64,000 nucleotides of DNA from CAXBOO01 sp963977425 (GTDB taxonomy: Bacteria > Bacteroidota > Bacteroidia > Flavobacteriales_D > Luteibaculaceae). The notes below the pieces were generated by a model. It had not been told where the DNA came from and did not search any database. It was given only the letters and a program-made list of their open reading frames with translations. Numbering within the stretch: the first letter of the stretch is position 1; each line of letters starts with the position of its first letter. The translations under genes were made by a program, and so were the position numbers. Positions 8,932 through 18,001 of the stretch are shown piece by piece. The stretch covers positions 248,001-312,000 of the forward strand of contig CAXBOO010000004.1 in assembly GCA_963977425.1 (NCBI GenBank). Reading direction: 5' to 3'.

Positions 8932-9689
8932 GAATATCGGCAGCCATTATAACATACAACGAAGAGAAAAATATCAAACGATGTTTGGATTCTTTGTCCA
9001 ATGTTGCCGATGAAATAATTGTAGTTGATAGTTTTTCAAAAGACAGAACCAAAGAGATTTGCTCAGGATTTGAAAACGTTAAATTCATAGAAAACGCATT
9101 TGCAGGTCACATACAGCAAAAGAATTTTGCCATTACCTGTTGTACCAATAATTGGGTTTTGTCGCTCGATGCGGATGAAGAATTAAGTTCCAATTTAGAG
9201 AAGAGTTTGTTGGAGGTTAAAGCCACTACAAGCGATGATGATTTTGGAGCTTATAGGTTCAACCGATTATCTAACTATTGCGGTCATTGGGTTCGCTATG
9301 GCGGATGGTATCCCGATACAAAAACACGCTTATTTCATAAAGAGGTTGGAACTTGGGGTGGTGAAAATCCTCACGATAAATACATTGTTAAACCTGAGAT
9401 CCCTCACAATTTTTTGAAGGGCGATTTGTTGCACTATACGTTTCATACTGTGGAGCAACACCGCGAGCAAATTGAAAAATTTACTTCCATTGCGGCTAAA
9501 GCAAAATTTGAAAAAGGGAAAAAAAGCAATAGACTATTAGCTTTGGTGAAAGCTTGGGCTAAATGGATGCGCAACTACCTTATTAAAAAAGGGTATAAAG
9601 ATGGAAAGGTTGGTTACGATTTGGCCAACGCCAGCGCTTATGCCACCTATTTGAGGTACAAAAAACTAGCTGACTTATGGAAAAAATGA
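8928..9689 (+). CDS. Glycosyltransferase family 2 (WaaE/KdtX-like)
   Basis: This is a GT-A fold transferase probably acting on lipopolysaccharide core or another surface glycan at the cytoplasmic face of the membrane. The N-terminus MRISAAIITYNEEKNIKRC is the typical GT2 start, the metal-binding DAD is at 81-83, and the GWYPD-TRLF-K segment is typical of the WaaE/KdtX (core glucosyltransferase) branch. The length of 253 residues is normal. The start overlaps the ClC stop by four bases (ATGA), and the end overlaps the next glycosyltransferase by 13 bases. The sugar donor and acceptor cannot be read from the sequence. Confidence 0.88.
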   Translation: MRISAAIITYNEEKNIKRCLDSLSNVADEIIVVDSFSKDRTKEICSGFENVKFIENAFAGHIQQKNFAITCCTNNWVLSLDADEELSSNLEKSLLEVKATTSDDDFGAYRFNRLSNYCGHWVRYGGWYPDTKTRLFHKEVGTWGGENPHDKYIVKPEIPHNFLKGDLLHYTFHTVEQHREQIEKFTSIAAKAKFEKGKKSNRLLALVKAWAKWMRNYLIKKGYKDGKVGYDLANASAYATYLRYKKLADLWKK

Positions 9690-10804
9690 AGCACATTTTG
9701 CATGTTAGTACACCCATAACTTGGCGTGGCGGCGAACAACAATTGTTTTACTTGGTAAAAGGTTCTAAGCACTACAAGCATACTGTTTTATGTCCAGAGA
9801 ATTCGGTGTTAGCCGAACGGCTTAGACAGGTAGAAGGCGTAGAACTATTGCATTTTGATAATGCTTCTTTTTTTACCCGTTGGATTAGCGTGCAAAGAGC
9901 TTTGACATGGAGTCAGTTTTCTTTTGATATGATGCACACACACGATGCAAAAGCGCATAGTTTGGCGTTGTATGCATTAATGATCACGGGAAAGAAAACG
10001 CCTATCATTGTCCATAGACGAGTTGATTTTGCCATCAAGAAGAATGCCATTAAATCGTTTAAATACACCCATCACTTGGTGGGGAAAGTAATATCGGTTT
10101 CTAAAGCTATAGACGCACTGGTAGCAGACCATTTGCCAGAAAATAAACGCGCTGTAGTATATAGTGGAGTAGAGATAGAAGCTATGTACCCTCCAAGTAA
10201 AAATATCCGCTTTGAGTTGGGTTTTAACGAGGACACTTTTGTAATAGCCAACGTTGCAGCACTTGCACCACATAAAGACCAAAAAACACTTTTAAAGGCA
10301 TTTGCTCTGTTTTTATTGACCATTGAAAATTCTAAAAACGTACAACTTATTATTGCTGGCGAAGGCAAAAGTCGTAGTTCAGTAGAAGATGCAATAGAAG
10401 AATTGGGGCTTAAAAACAACGTAACTCTGCTTGGTTATCGAGAAGATGTTAAAAAGTGGTTGGCTAGTGTTGATGTCTTTGCTATTTCTTCAGAAACCGA
10501 AGGATTGGGAACAAGCATAATAGATGCTATGGCGGCCAAGTTGCCTATTGTAGCCACTGCAGCGGGAGGAATTGTAGAATTGGTTCAGCCAGATAAGACA
10601 GGCTTATTAGTACCGGTTAAAGATGTTGAAGCTTTTAGCGAAAGTTTGGGCAAACTATATGCAAGCAAAGATTTGCGTCAAGCATTGTCTGAATCAGCTT
10701 TTGAAAGAGCCAAAGATTTTAGCCAAATAAAAATGGTAGAAGGTATTGAAGCTGTGTACCGCGATGTGTTGTCATTGGATGGCGAAGCAAACAAAAAGGC
10801 ATAG
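9677..10804 (+). CDS. Glycosyltransferase family 4 (GT-B fold)
   Basis: This is a retaining GT-B transferase. The N-terminal Rossmann half begins HILHVSTPITWRGGEQQ. The C-terminal half has the nucleotide-sugar site: GAGEGKSR-like IIAGEGKSR, and the EX7E region reads ETEGLGTSIIDAM, where the second acid is Asp in place of Glu. Its start lies within the GT2 gene, so the two are translationally coupled and probably act on the same glycan. The last 127 bp overlap the oppositely transcribed O-antigen ligase gene. This C-terminal part still looks like ordinary GT4 sequence, so the stop at 10804 is credible. Confidence 0.88.
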   Translation: MEKMKHILHVSTPITWRGGEQQLFYLVKGSKHYKHTVLCPENSVLAERLRQVEGVELLHFDNASFFTRWISVQRALTWSQFSFDMMHTHDAKAHSLALYALMITGKKTPIIVHRRVDFAIKKNAIKSFKYTHHLVGKVISVSKAIDALVADHLPENKRAVVYSGVEIEAMYPPSKNIRFELGFNEDTFVIANVAALAPHKDQKTLLKAFALFLLTIENSKNVQLIIAGEGKSRSSVEDAIEELGLKNNVTLLGYREDVKKWLASVDVFAISSETEGLGTSIIDAMAAKLPIVATAAGGIVELVQPDKTGLLVPVKDVEAFSESLGKLYASKDLRQALSESAFERAKDFSQIKMVEGIEAVYRDVLSLDGEANKKA

Positions 10805-12273
10805 AAAAACGCGAAAGCTGTCACACCTGCTTGAGTTTCCATAACATCTTCCCAAAACAAACTAAAAAACAAAAGTGTGATGATGCTTTTTCCTAACGGA
10901 TCAAGTGTTGAAATGCCAAATGCATAGATTATTACGATGTATAGGATGATGATAAAACCAACAATCCCAAATGTCATGAGATAAGTTAAAAGTTGGTTGT
11001 GTGCCCGTTTCTGATACATTTCAGGCAGAATTTCCCTGCTTTGGTGTTCGGCTGCAATACTTGCTTTAACATCTCCTGTTCCTACGCCAAACCATTTGTT
11101 TTCTTTGAAACATGCATACGCAACATCAAAGTATTCCAATCGCATAGTGATACTATGTCCGGCAATATCATAACCATTTTGATAACTATCTAATTCAAAT
11201 CGTAGGGCGTTCCATCTTTTCTCAATGGCCGAAATTTTCCCTTGTCTATGATTTGTGTATCCTTTTTTGATGTTTTCAATATCCTTATCCGTTAAAGCGG
11301 CTATACCTTCTGCGTCTTTTGGTAAATTCTTACTGGTTAAATACCGTATCATGGCATCAACATACATATAACCACTAGGCAGTTTATCTGTAGCCAAAGT
11401 TCCTGTACGTTCATTCCAAGCTTCGTTCATTTCATCTACCGCTAAATACAAGTATACACGGTGATTGTTTTCGCATAAAGTGTTGTCGGGAAAATGTTCA
11501 TAAGGTATTCCTAAAGCAGTATGGCTTGGCAAGTGTGTAGGAACGCTATCTTTAGCTTGAAAGTGGTAAGTGACAGCAGCTATCAACAACAAAGGGGCTG
11601 ATGCAAAATAGGCGATCACTATTTTTTTTGGAATCCATTTTTTCCAAAACAAGAAAAGTGGAATGATTGCTGAAAGCAAAAAAAATCCACTGAGGCTTTG
11701 CATCACAATAAGAGAAAAAAGTACAGGAATAAATAAGATGCTATTCACTACATACTTCTTGGTACGTATGCTGTTATTGATAAGAATAAGAGTCGTAATG
11801 ACTAAACAAATAGAAAATCGGATATGGCTTATGAACTCCGAAAAACTTCTGAAATCTTTGTTTTTATAATCAAAACCAAACCAACGGACGAGTAAAATAG
11901 TAGCACATACAATACTTGTAGCAGCAAAAAGTTGAAGTATGGTATTGAGGTGTTTTTTTACCAAAGGCCTGTGCACCATGAAAGCTATAGGCAGTACTAA
12001 GAGCGGTAATTTTCGACGGAAATCATTGAAAGCATACGCTATGTTTTCGCTATTGAGTAGCCAAAGTAAGTGCATAGCATAGAGCACTATCAGCAGCAGG
12101 CCAAAGCCTTTGAGTTGTTTCCATTCAAATGATTTTTGAGCCATGATGAAAACGGAACCTAAACCAAGTCCAATAACAGAAATTGAAATCAGAAATTTTG
12201 AGCAAGACATACCAACGGCAAGTATCCCAAGCACAAATAAAAAATACGAACGATATAATTTGTTTTCTAACAC
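10678..12273 (-). CDS. O-antigen ligase / polymerase-like membrane protein
   Basis: A polytopic inner-membrane protein of 531 residues, with about ten hydrophobic segments and one large periplasmic loop (about 215-410). Just after the loop comes RAHNQLLTYLMTFG (from 423), the hallmark of the O-antigen ligase/Wzy-C superfamily, which joins undecaprenyl-linked glycan to lipid A core or to protein. It starts with GTG at 12273, overlapping the S41 peptidase stop in a TAGTG arrangement that implies coupled translation. The last 41 residues, after the final membrane segment, are encoded antisense to the GT4 gene and are hydrophilic and Ser/Asn-rich. Ligase versus polymerase cannot be decided from sequence. 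Confidence 0.83.
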   Translation of the reverse strand: MLENKLYRSYFLFVLGILAVGMSCSKFLISISVIGLGLGSVFIMAQKSFEWKQLKGFGLLLIVLYAMHLLWLLNSENIAYAFNDFRRKLPLLVLPIAFMVHRPLVKKHLNTILQLFAATSIVCATILLVRWFGFDYKNKDFRSFSEFISHIRFSICLVITTLILINNSIRTKKYVVNSILFIPVLFSLIVMQSLSGFFLLSAIIPLFLFWKKWIPKKIVIAYFASAPLLLIAAVTYHFQAKDSVPTHLPSHTALGIPYEHFPDNTLCENNHRVYLYLAVDEMNEAWNERTGTLATDKLPSGYMYVDAMIRYLTSKNLPKDAEGIAALTDKDIENIKKGYTNHRQGKISAIEKRWNALRFELDSYQNGYDIAGHSITMRLEYFDVAYACFKENKWFGVGTGDVKASIAAEHQSREILPEMYQKRAHNQLLTYLMTFGIVGFIIILYIVIIYAFGISTLDPLGKSIITLLFFSLFWEDVMETQAGVTAFAFFYAFLFASPSNDNTSRYTASIPSTIFIWLKSLALSKADSDNA

Positions 12274-13919
12274 TATTTCTTCAGAATGCTACGGTAACGG
12301 TTTGAATCTTTAAGTAATTCTAACGCGCTATCAAGGGTAACGTCGTTGTGCAATAGCGCTAACGTTTGACCTTTTTCGAAGAACAATTTTTTTGCTAGTT
12401 CTACTTCTAAATATTTTTTTGCTTGATCAGAAAAGCGAGTCAAATCTCGTTTTACGTCTGGTTTAACCTTGTCTTGGAGGTTTTTGATGTCTTGTTCTAT
12501 GAATTTTGCTAAACGTTCGCTTTCAGAAATTTCAGATAGAATATTCAAGATTTCTTCACTTTGATTTTTGTATTGTATGTCTAAACTCTCCGCAAAACTT
12601 ACAAAATCTTTAAAATCAGTATCACTTAATTCAAAAGTGGCTGGGTCGGTGATGGTTTTGCCCGATTTTAAATATGTATTACCCCACAAGAAAAAAGCAC
12701 CATTGCTACCCATTGCACTGATTATCTCACCTGCAAAAGGTTTGTCAATGAACACATCTGGTTTAATTCCTCTACCGTCTTTTACAATACGTCCATTTTT
12801 AGTGGTAAATGTTCTAAGCAAGCTGTCGGGTACTTCCAATACTTCACCTAGTGCGTTTTTCTCGCTATAATCAAGTTTTTGAATGCATCTACCAGAAGGT
12901 ATGTAGTACTTTGAAATGGTAAGTTTTAGTTTGGCTTTGTATGGTAAATCAACTGTGCGTTGTACCAAGCCTTTGCCATAAGTTTCTGTCCCTACAATTA
13001 CAGCTCTATCTAAATCTTGTAATGCGCCTGATACTATTTCCGATGCCGAAGCTGAATTTTCGTTGACCAAAACACATATAGGCATGATGGTATCTAGAGG
13101 GTTGTTGGTGGTTTTGTACGTGTGGTTATAACTCAGTAATTTCCCTTTTGTTTCAACTACAGTTACGCCTTTAGGAACAAAGAAGTTAACGATGTTTACT
13201 GCCTGTATTAGCAATCCGCCACCATTTCCACGCAAGTCAAAAACCAAAGACGTCATCCCGCTATCTTTTAGGCTTTCAAATGCTTTTTTTACTTCATTAG
13301 ATGCTGTTGCAGTAAAACTGCTAAGGGTAATGTAACCAGTACCTTGATTGTCAAGCATGCCGTAATAAGGTACATCTGGGACTTTTACATTTATTCTGTC
13401 AATCGACTGTTCGCTTATTTCTCCTGTAACAAATGATTTGGTTTTTAGTTTTACACTTGTGTTGGCTTGTCCTTGAACCAATTTGGTGATTTCGGCAATC
13501 GACCGACCTTCTATAGATCGCCCATCAGCTTCTAGTAGAATGTCGCCATCGGCAATGTTAGCGTCCAATAAAGGCGACTGACTTAAAATATCGCTGATGT
13601 AAACAACGTCGTTTAACTTATACAATGAAGCTCCAATGCCGCCGTATTCGCCAGTGTTTTCGATTCTGAAATCTTCTATTCGGCTCTCCGGAATATAGAC
13701 CGTATAAGGATCTAAGGATGCCAACATAGCCTCCAGTGCTTTGGTAACCAATTCGCCTGGTTTGGTTTCATCTACATATCCAAGACTTAGCTCTTTATAT
13801 GCTGAAGCAAATATTTCTAAGTTTTTGGTAACCTCAAAAAGGTCTTCGCGTTTGGCGTAAGTAAATGCTGATAAGCCGAAAATGGCAAGTAGGGCAAAAG
13901 CCGAAATTTTAATCTTCAT
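12273..13919 (-). CDS. S41 family C-terminal processing peptidase (CtpA/Prc-like)
   Basis: This is a periplasmic Ser/Lys protease that trims or degrades proteins from the C-terminus. It has a signal peptide (MKIKISAFALLAIFGLSAFTYA), a PDZ domain with the GEYGGIGA segment (about 90-165), and the S41 catalytic domain. By alignment with Tsp/Prc the nucleophile is S291 within ENSASASEIV and the general base is K316 in TYGKGLVQ, 25 residues apart as in the family. The C-terminal 150 residues are helical and charged. It overlaps rnpA by 11 bp upstream and the ligase gene by 1 bp downstream, so it sits in a tightly packed operon. Confidence 0.93.
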   Translation of the reverse strand: MKIKISAFALLAIFGLSAFTYAKREDLFEVTKNLEIFASAYKELSLGYVDETKPGELVTKALEAMLASLDPYTVYIPESRIEDFRIENTGEYGGIGASLYKLNDVVYISDILSQSPLLDANIADGDILLEADGRSIEGRSIAEITKLVQGQANTSVKLKTKSFVTGEISEQSIDRINVKVPDVPYYGMLDNQGTGYITLSSFTATASNEVKKAFESLKDSGMTSLVFDLRGNGGGLLIQAVNIVNFFVPKGVTVVETKGKLLSYNHTYKTTNNPLDTIMPICVLVNENSASASEIVSGALQDLDRAVIVGTETYGKGLVQRTVDLPYKAKLKLTISKYYIPSGRCIQKLDYSEKNALGEVLEVPDSLLRTFTTKNGRIVKDGRGIKPDVFIDKPFAGEIISAMGSNGAFFLWGNTYLKSGKTITDPATFELSDTDFKDFVSFAESLDIQYKNQSEEILNILSEISESERLAKFIEQDIKNLQDKVKPDVKRDLTRFSDQAKKYLEVELAKKLFFEKGQTLALLHNDVTLDSALELLKDSNRYRSILKK

Positions 13920-14307
13920 TACGGAGGGCGTTTATAGCAGAATGTAAACGTACGATGAGTCCGCTTATTTTCTCTTCACACTCTGTAAAACTAGGTATTT
14001 CTGAACCGTTGAAGCCTAGTAAAATTTTTAAATCCAAGTCTAGCTCCACAGTCAAGGATTCCAATTCTTGTCGGTGTTTGCGGTATACTTCACGCATCAA
14101 CCTCTTAGTTCTGTTACGGTGTACAGCTTTACGCAAATAGCGTTTCGGCGCTACAAATCCACATAGTAAGGAAGCAGATTCTTGACTGTCAGCTATGTAG
14201 CTAAGAATAAAAGGTCCGTGACGAAACCGTTTGCCCGTTTTAAAAATGGCTTTGAAATCCTCTCTTTTTTTGAGCATAGAGCTCCTTTTTAGAGAGAAAT
14301 CGGGCAT
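13909..14307 (-). CDS. rnpA: Ribonuclease P protein component
   Basis: This is the protein subunit of RNase P, which helps the catalytic RNA remove 5' leaders from pre-tRNAs. The 132 residues contain the central basic RNR motif region KAVHRNRTKRLMRE and the N-terminal KKREDFKAIFKTGKR typical of the family. It is not beside rpmH or dnaA as in many bacteria. It lies between hemD (25 bp upstream) and the S41 peptidase, an order I recall as common in Flavobacteriales. Identity is secure. Confidence 0.95.
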   Translation of the reverse strand: MPDFSLKRSSMLKKREDFKAIFKTGKRFRHGPFILSYIADSQESASLLCGFVAPKRYLRKAVHRNRTKRLMREVYRKHRQELESLTVELDLDLKILLGFNGSEIPSFTECEEKISGLIVRLHSAINALRNED

Positions 14308-14332
14308 AGTATTTTGGTTTGCTGTTAGGCTA

Positions 14333-15076
14333 TTATTTGTTGTTTTTTTGAATATAAGCTTCTATTGCACCCACCATAGATGGTACTCCTGGAATAGGAG
14401 CGGCAACGTCTAAGCGTAAATTTTTATCTAAAACAGCTTGTTGAGTAGAAGAACCAAATGCAGCTATACGGGTGTCGTTTTGCTTAAAATCCGGGAAGTT
14501 TTTGAATAAACTTTCAATTCCAGAAGGGCTAAAGAAAACCAACATATCGTATGTTATTTCACTCAAATCTGATAAATCAGAAGCAACAGTTCTATACATA
14601 ACAGCTTTATCGAAATCGATGCCGTTGTTGGTTAATAGATCAGATATTTCTTGTTTGTGAATATCAGAGCAAGGCAATAAGAACTTCTCTTTTTTGTGCT
14701 TTACAATGCTAGGAAGTAAGTCTACAAATTGGGTATTTCCACTAAATACTTTTCGTCGTCTTACGGTAATGTAGTTTTGTAAATAGTGAGCCGTGTTTTC
14801 CGACATGCAGAAATATTTCAACGAATCTGGAACTGTATAACGTTGTTCCTTACAAATTCGGAAGAAATTTTCGATGGCATTTCTACTGGTGAATATCACA
14901 GCAGTAAAATCTTTGATATTCAAACGACTTTGTCTGAATTCCAATTCACTTACCCCCTCAACTTGTATAAATTGTCGATAATCTACTTTGATTTTATGCT
15001 TTTCAGCAATCGCTGTATACGGAGTTTTACTACTGGCAGGTGCCGGTTGAGAAATTAAAATACTTTTTACTTTCAA
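14333..15076 (-). CDS. hemD: Uroporphyrinogen-III synthase
   Basis: HemD closes the linear hydroxymethylbilane to uroporphyrinogen III in heme synthesis. The family is poorly conserved, but the N-terminal SILISQPAPAS, the VIFTSRNAIENFF segment, the DMLVFFSPSGIESLF segment and the C-terminal IAAFGSSTQQAV are characteristic. The start is a TTG at 15076. The frame is closed by a TGA just upstream and no ATG occurs near the N-terminus. The resulting MKVKSILISQP matches the usual Bacteroidota HemD N-terminus. It lies 13 bp downstream of the DUF4271 gene and 25 bp upstream of rnpA. Confidence 0.9.
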   Translation of the reverse strand: MKVKSILISQPAPASSKTPYTAIAEKHKIKVDYRQFIQVEGVSELEFRQSRLNIKDFTAVIFTSRNAIENFFRICKEQRYTVPDSLKYFCMSENTAHYLQNYITVRRRKVFSGNTQFVDLLPSIVKHKKEKFLLPCSDIHKQEISDLLTNNGIDFDKAVMYRTVASDLSDLSEITYDMLVFFSPSGIESLFKNFPDFKQNDTRIAAFGSSTQQAVLDKNLRLDVAAPIPGVPSMVGAIEAYIQKNNK

Positions 15077-15089
15077 AGCTCACACATAT

Positions 15090-15755
15090 TTAGACCACTT
15101 TGCCGTAACCAAATAAGCTTTTAGCTACTAGCGCAATAGGTACCAATTCGAGGGCGCAAAAGTACAAAATAATATACCATAATGGTAGTTTTTGTTTTAG
15201 TCCAACTTTTACCAACCTGAAAAGATACATCAGTAGGATAATAGAAATTAATGCTGCGCTTACAATTAGGCTAGTTTGTGTGATGTGTATGGGACTGCAA
15301 TAGATAATGAAATTCAGAATTATTAACGGAAAAGTAATCTGAAGTGTACTGTGGGTTTTCAATGTGCCGAAACCTTGAGCAGATTTGCTTTGTTCTATCA
15401 AATAGTTCAATAAAAAAAGCAAAGCCAGTTGACTAAAGTATAATAGCAGTATACCGATGAATACAGCGAAAAACAGTATAAAACTATTGGTAAAGGTGTC
15501 GTTTACTCTGGGTAAAATCAAAAAGACAAAGAGGGCCATATTGGCCAGACTAAACAATGCTAAGATGCTATTGTCATTATCGTTTCTTGAGTAATCCGAA
15601 CCTGTATTGCCAGAAAATACCGATAAAACATTGATGGCAGGGTGCACTCTGCTCAAAGCTGCGTAGGCAAAAAACATAGCCATAAGCAATAAGGTCAACC
15701 ACAATGGTTGGTTTGGTGCTTCCGAAAGGGCGTTAAGCGAAAATTCTACTGGCAT
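15090..15755 (-). CDS. DUF4271 family integral membrane protein
   Basis: A predicted inner-membrane protein with about six hydrophobic segments. The C-terminal segment LPLWYIILYFCALELVPI is typical of DUF4271, a Bacteroidota family of unknown function that is regularly found next to hemD. The frame allows an earlier ATG at 15785, but I prefer 15755. It leaves an intergenic space for the divergent gene, follows a TAnnTTTG box on the minus strand, and gives a short N-terminus before the first membrane segment. It heads the operon DUF4271-hemD-rnpA-S41-ligase. Confidence 0.8.
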   Translation of the reverse strand: MPVEFSLNALSEAPNQPLWLTLLLMAMFFAYAALSRVHPAINVLSVFSGNTGSDYSRNDNDNSILALFSLANMALFVFLILPRVNDTFTNSFILFFAVFIGILLLYFSQLALLFLLNYLIEQSKSAQGFGTLKTHSTLQITFPLIILNFIIYCSPIHITQTSLIVSAALISIILLMYLFRLVKVGLKQKLPLWYIILYFCALELVPIALVAKSLFGYGKVV

Positions 15756-15763
15756 AATCAATG

Positions 15764-15771
15764 CAAATATA
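15764..15771 (-). promoter_or_regulatory. Putative -7 promoter box for the DUF4271-hemD operon
   Basis: The minus strand reads TATATTTG, an exact TAnnTTTG match, ending 8 bases before the ATG at 15755. No TTG at suitable -33 spacing. If real, the transcript leader is almost absent, and the upstream ATG at 15785 cannot be the start. Confidence 0.35.
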
Positions 15772-15810
15772 CCGTCACATTCCATTATCTTCGTGTTTCA
15801 AAGCGTATTT

Positions 15811-16968
15811 ATGACCGATTACTTGCATTTGAATAATCTTTTAGGAGAAGAAAACGTATTAATAAGCCAAGCCTTAAACGAATGGGTGGCCAAAAACATG
15901 CGTCCTGAAATAGAAAACTGGTCGGAAAACAAAATTTTTCCACGACACCTCATGAAAGAATTTGCCTCTATGGGTGCTGTGGGGAGTTATATTCCTTCAG
16001 AATATGGAGGGCATGGTATGGACCAGTTGGGTTACGGTTTGGTTATGCGGGAAATAGAGCGTTGCGACAGCGGTCTGCGTTCTTTCGCTTCCGTGCAAAG
16101 TAGTTTGGTGATGTATCCCATCTTGGCTTTTGGTAGTGAAGAGCAAAGACAAAAGTACCTGCCTAAATTGGCGACGACTGAATTCATAGGCAGTTTTGGG
16201 TTGACGGAACCAAATCATGGGAGTAATCCTGGTGGAATGCTTACCCATTATAAAAGCGATGGTGACGATATCATTTTAAACGGTTCTAAAATGTGGATAA
16301 CCAATTCTCCAATATGCGATGTTGCATTGGTTTGGGCCAAGGACGAATCTGGTCGTGTGCATGGTGTACTTGTAGATAGAGGTTTGGAAGGGTTTTCAAC
16401 TCCAAAAACAGATAACAAATTGAGTTTGCGTGCATCGGAAACGGGTGAGTTAGTATTCGATAATGTTCGCATCAGTAAAAAACAAATTTTGCCGGGTAAA
16501 AGTGGACTTGGAGCGCCTTTGAAATGTTTGGATGCTGCCCGTTATGGCATTGCTTGGGGTGCAATTGGCGCAGCAGAAGACTGTTATGAAACAGCATTAA
16601 AATATGCGCAAGAACGCATACAGTTTGATAAACCAATTGCGTCGTTTCAATTGATTCAAAAAAAATTAGCTGAAATGGTAACGGAAATTACCAAAGCACA
16701 ATTGCTAGCATACCAAGTAGGAAACTTGCGCAATGAGGGTAAAGCAACTAGTGCGCAAATATCCATGGCAAAGCGAAACAATGTTGATATGGCGTTGAAG
16801 GTTGCCCGCGAAAGCCGTCAAATTTTAGGCGCTATGGGTATTTCTCAAGATTACAGCATCATGCGACATATGATGAATTTGGAATCGGTAATTACCTACG
16901 AAGGCACACACGATATTCACTTGCTGATCACCGGAATGGACATAACAGGAATAGCGGCTTTTAAATAG
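15811..16968 (+). CDS. gcdH: Acyl-CoA dehydrogenase, glutaryl-CoA dehydrogenase type
   Basis: An FAD enzyme that oxidises and decarboxylates glutaryl-CoA to crotonyl-CoA in lysine/tryptophan catabolism. The 385-residue protein has the subgroup signatures: SVQSSLVMYPI, GSFGLTEPNHGSNPGG (flavin contact), KLSLRASETGE, and the catalytic glutamate in ITYEGTHDIHLL. The frame can begin at a GTG at 15793. The ATG at 15811 (MTDYLHLNN) is preferred because it gives a normal N-terminus and room for a divergent promoter. No other pathway genes are nearby. Assignment to the glutaryl-CoA branch is by motif and is likely but not proven. Confidence 0.88.
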   Translation: MTDYLHLNNLLGEENVLISQALNEWVAKNMRPEIENWSENKIFPRHLMKEFASMGAVGSYIPSEYGGHGMDQLGYGLVMREIERCDSGLRSFASVQSSLVMYPILAFGSEEQRQKYLPKLATTEFIGSFGLTEPNHGSNPGGMLTHYKSDGDDIILNGSKMWITNSPICDVALVWAKDESGRVHGVLVDRGLEGFSTPKTDNKLSLRASETGELVFDNVRISKKQILPGKSGLGAPLKCLDAARYGIAWGAIGAAEDCYETALKYAQERIQFDKPIASFQLIQKKLAEMVTEITKAQLLAYQVGNLRNEGKATSAQISMAKRNNVDMALKVARESRQILGAMGISQDYSIMRHMMNLESVITYEGTHDIHLLITGMDITGIAAFK

Positions 16969-17006
16969 AGTGTAATATTCTATTCGGCTTTTTCCTCACA
17001 AACACA

Positions 17007-17014
17007 TACTTTTG
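17007..17014 (+). promoter_or_regulatory. Putative -7 promoter box for trpS
   Basis: TACTTTTG is an exact TAnnTTTG match, 15 bases before the ATG at 17030. It overlaps an in-frame TTG at 17012 that would otherwise be a possible start codon, which argues for the ATG. Confidence 0.5.
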
Positions 17015-17029
17015 GCAAAAATCAAAAGC

Positions 17030-18001
17030 ATGGCACGCATTCTAACAGGGATACAAAGTTCAGGGGAAATTCATTTGGGCAACATCTTAGGGGCTATTAT
17101 ACCTGGTGTTAAACTGAGCAAACAAGCTCAGAACGAATCTTTATTTTTTATAGCTGATTTTCATTCTCTCACCACATTAAAAAATGCTGAGGAAAGAATT
17201 AAAGCGGTACGTAATGTTGCTGCAGCTTGGTTAGCTTTTGGTTTTGATACCGATAGAAACATTTTTTATAAGCAAAGCGATATTCCTGAAGTGTGCGAAT
17301 TGACGTGGTATCTGAATTGTTACACGCCATTTCCAATGTTGGCCAACGCACACTCTTTTAAAGATAAGTCAGAAAACTTGGCAGATGTAAATGCCGGATT
17401 GTTTAGCTATCCTGTTTTGATGGCTGCCGACATTTTGTTATACGATGCTGAAATTGTTCCTGTGGGTAAAGATCAGAAGCAACATTTAGAAATTGCCCGT
17501 GATATTGCTAGTAAAGTAAATCACCTTACAGGTAAGGAAGTTTTCGTACTACCTGAAGCAAGTATTAGCGAAGCAGTTATGACAATCCCAGGTACCGATG
17601 GTCGTAAAATGAGCAAGAGCTATAAAAACTACATCAACATTTTTCAAACAGATAAAGCGCTTCGAAAATCTATCATGGGTATTGTTACTGACGATACGGC
17701 TTTAGAAGATCCTAAAGATACGGAATCGTGTAATGTTTTTGCGTTGTATAAGCTATTGGCAAGTCCAGAAGAGGTTCAGAAAATGCGTGAAAACTATGCC
17801 GCAGGAAATTATGGATATGGTCATGCAAAGCAGGCTTTGTTTGAGTGTATAGTGGCAAAATTTGCCAAAGAGCGTGAGCGTTTTAATGAGTTGATGGCCG
17901 AACCGGAAAAAATTGATGCTGCTTTAGCGATTGGTGCAGAAAAGGCTAGAGCTATTGCAATGCCTGTATTACAGAGAGTTAGGTCGGTTGTTGGTTTTTA
18001 G
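17030..18001 (+). CDS. trpS: Tryptophanyl-tRNA synthetase
   Basis: A class I synthetase that charges tRNA-Trp. The 323 residues show the HIGH-type motif as SGEIHLGN (11-18) and the KMSKS loop exactly as KMSKS (193-197). The substrate-site segment MLANAHSFKDKS and the GKDQKQHLE helix are also present. The start is the ATG at 17030 (MARILTGIQSSG), the usual TrpRS N-terminus. It has its own promoter box and no clear hairpin terminator behind it; a 304-bp gap follows before nrdB. Confidence 0.96.
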   Translation: MARILTGIQSSGEIHLGNILGAIIPGVKLSKQAQNESLFFIADFHSLTTLKNAEERIKAVRNVAAAWLAFGFDTDRNIFYKQSDIPEVCELTWYLNCYTPFPMLANAHSFKDKSENLADVNAGLFSYPVLMAADILLYDAEIVPVGKDQKQHLEIARDIASKVNHLTGKEVFVLPEASISEAVMTIPGTDGRKMSKSYKNYINIFQTDKALRKSIMGIVTDDTALEDPKDTESCNVFALYKLLASPEEVQKMRENYAAGNYGYGHAKQALFECIVAKFAKERERFNELMAEPEKIDAALAIGAEKARAIAMPVLQRVRSVVGF

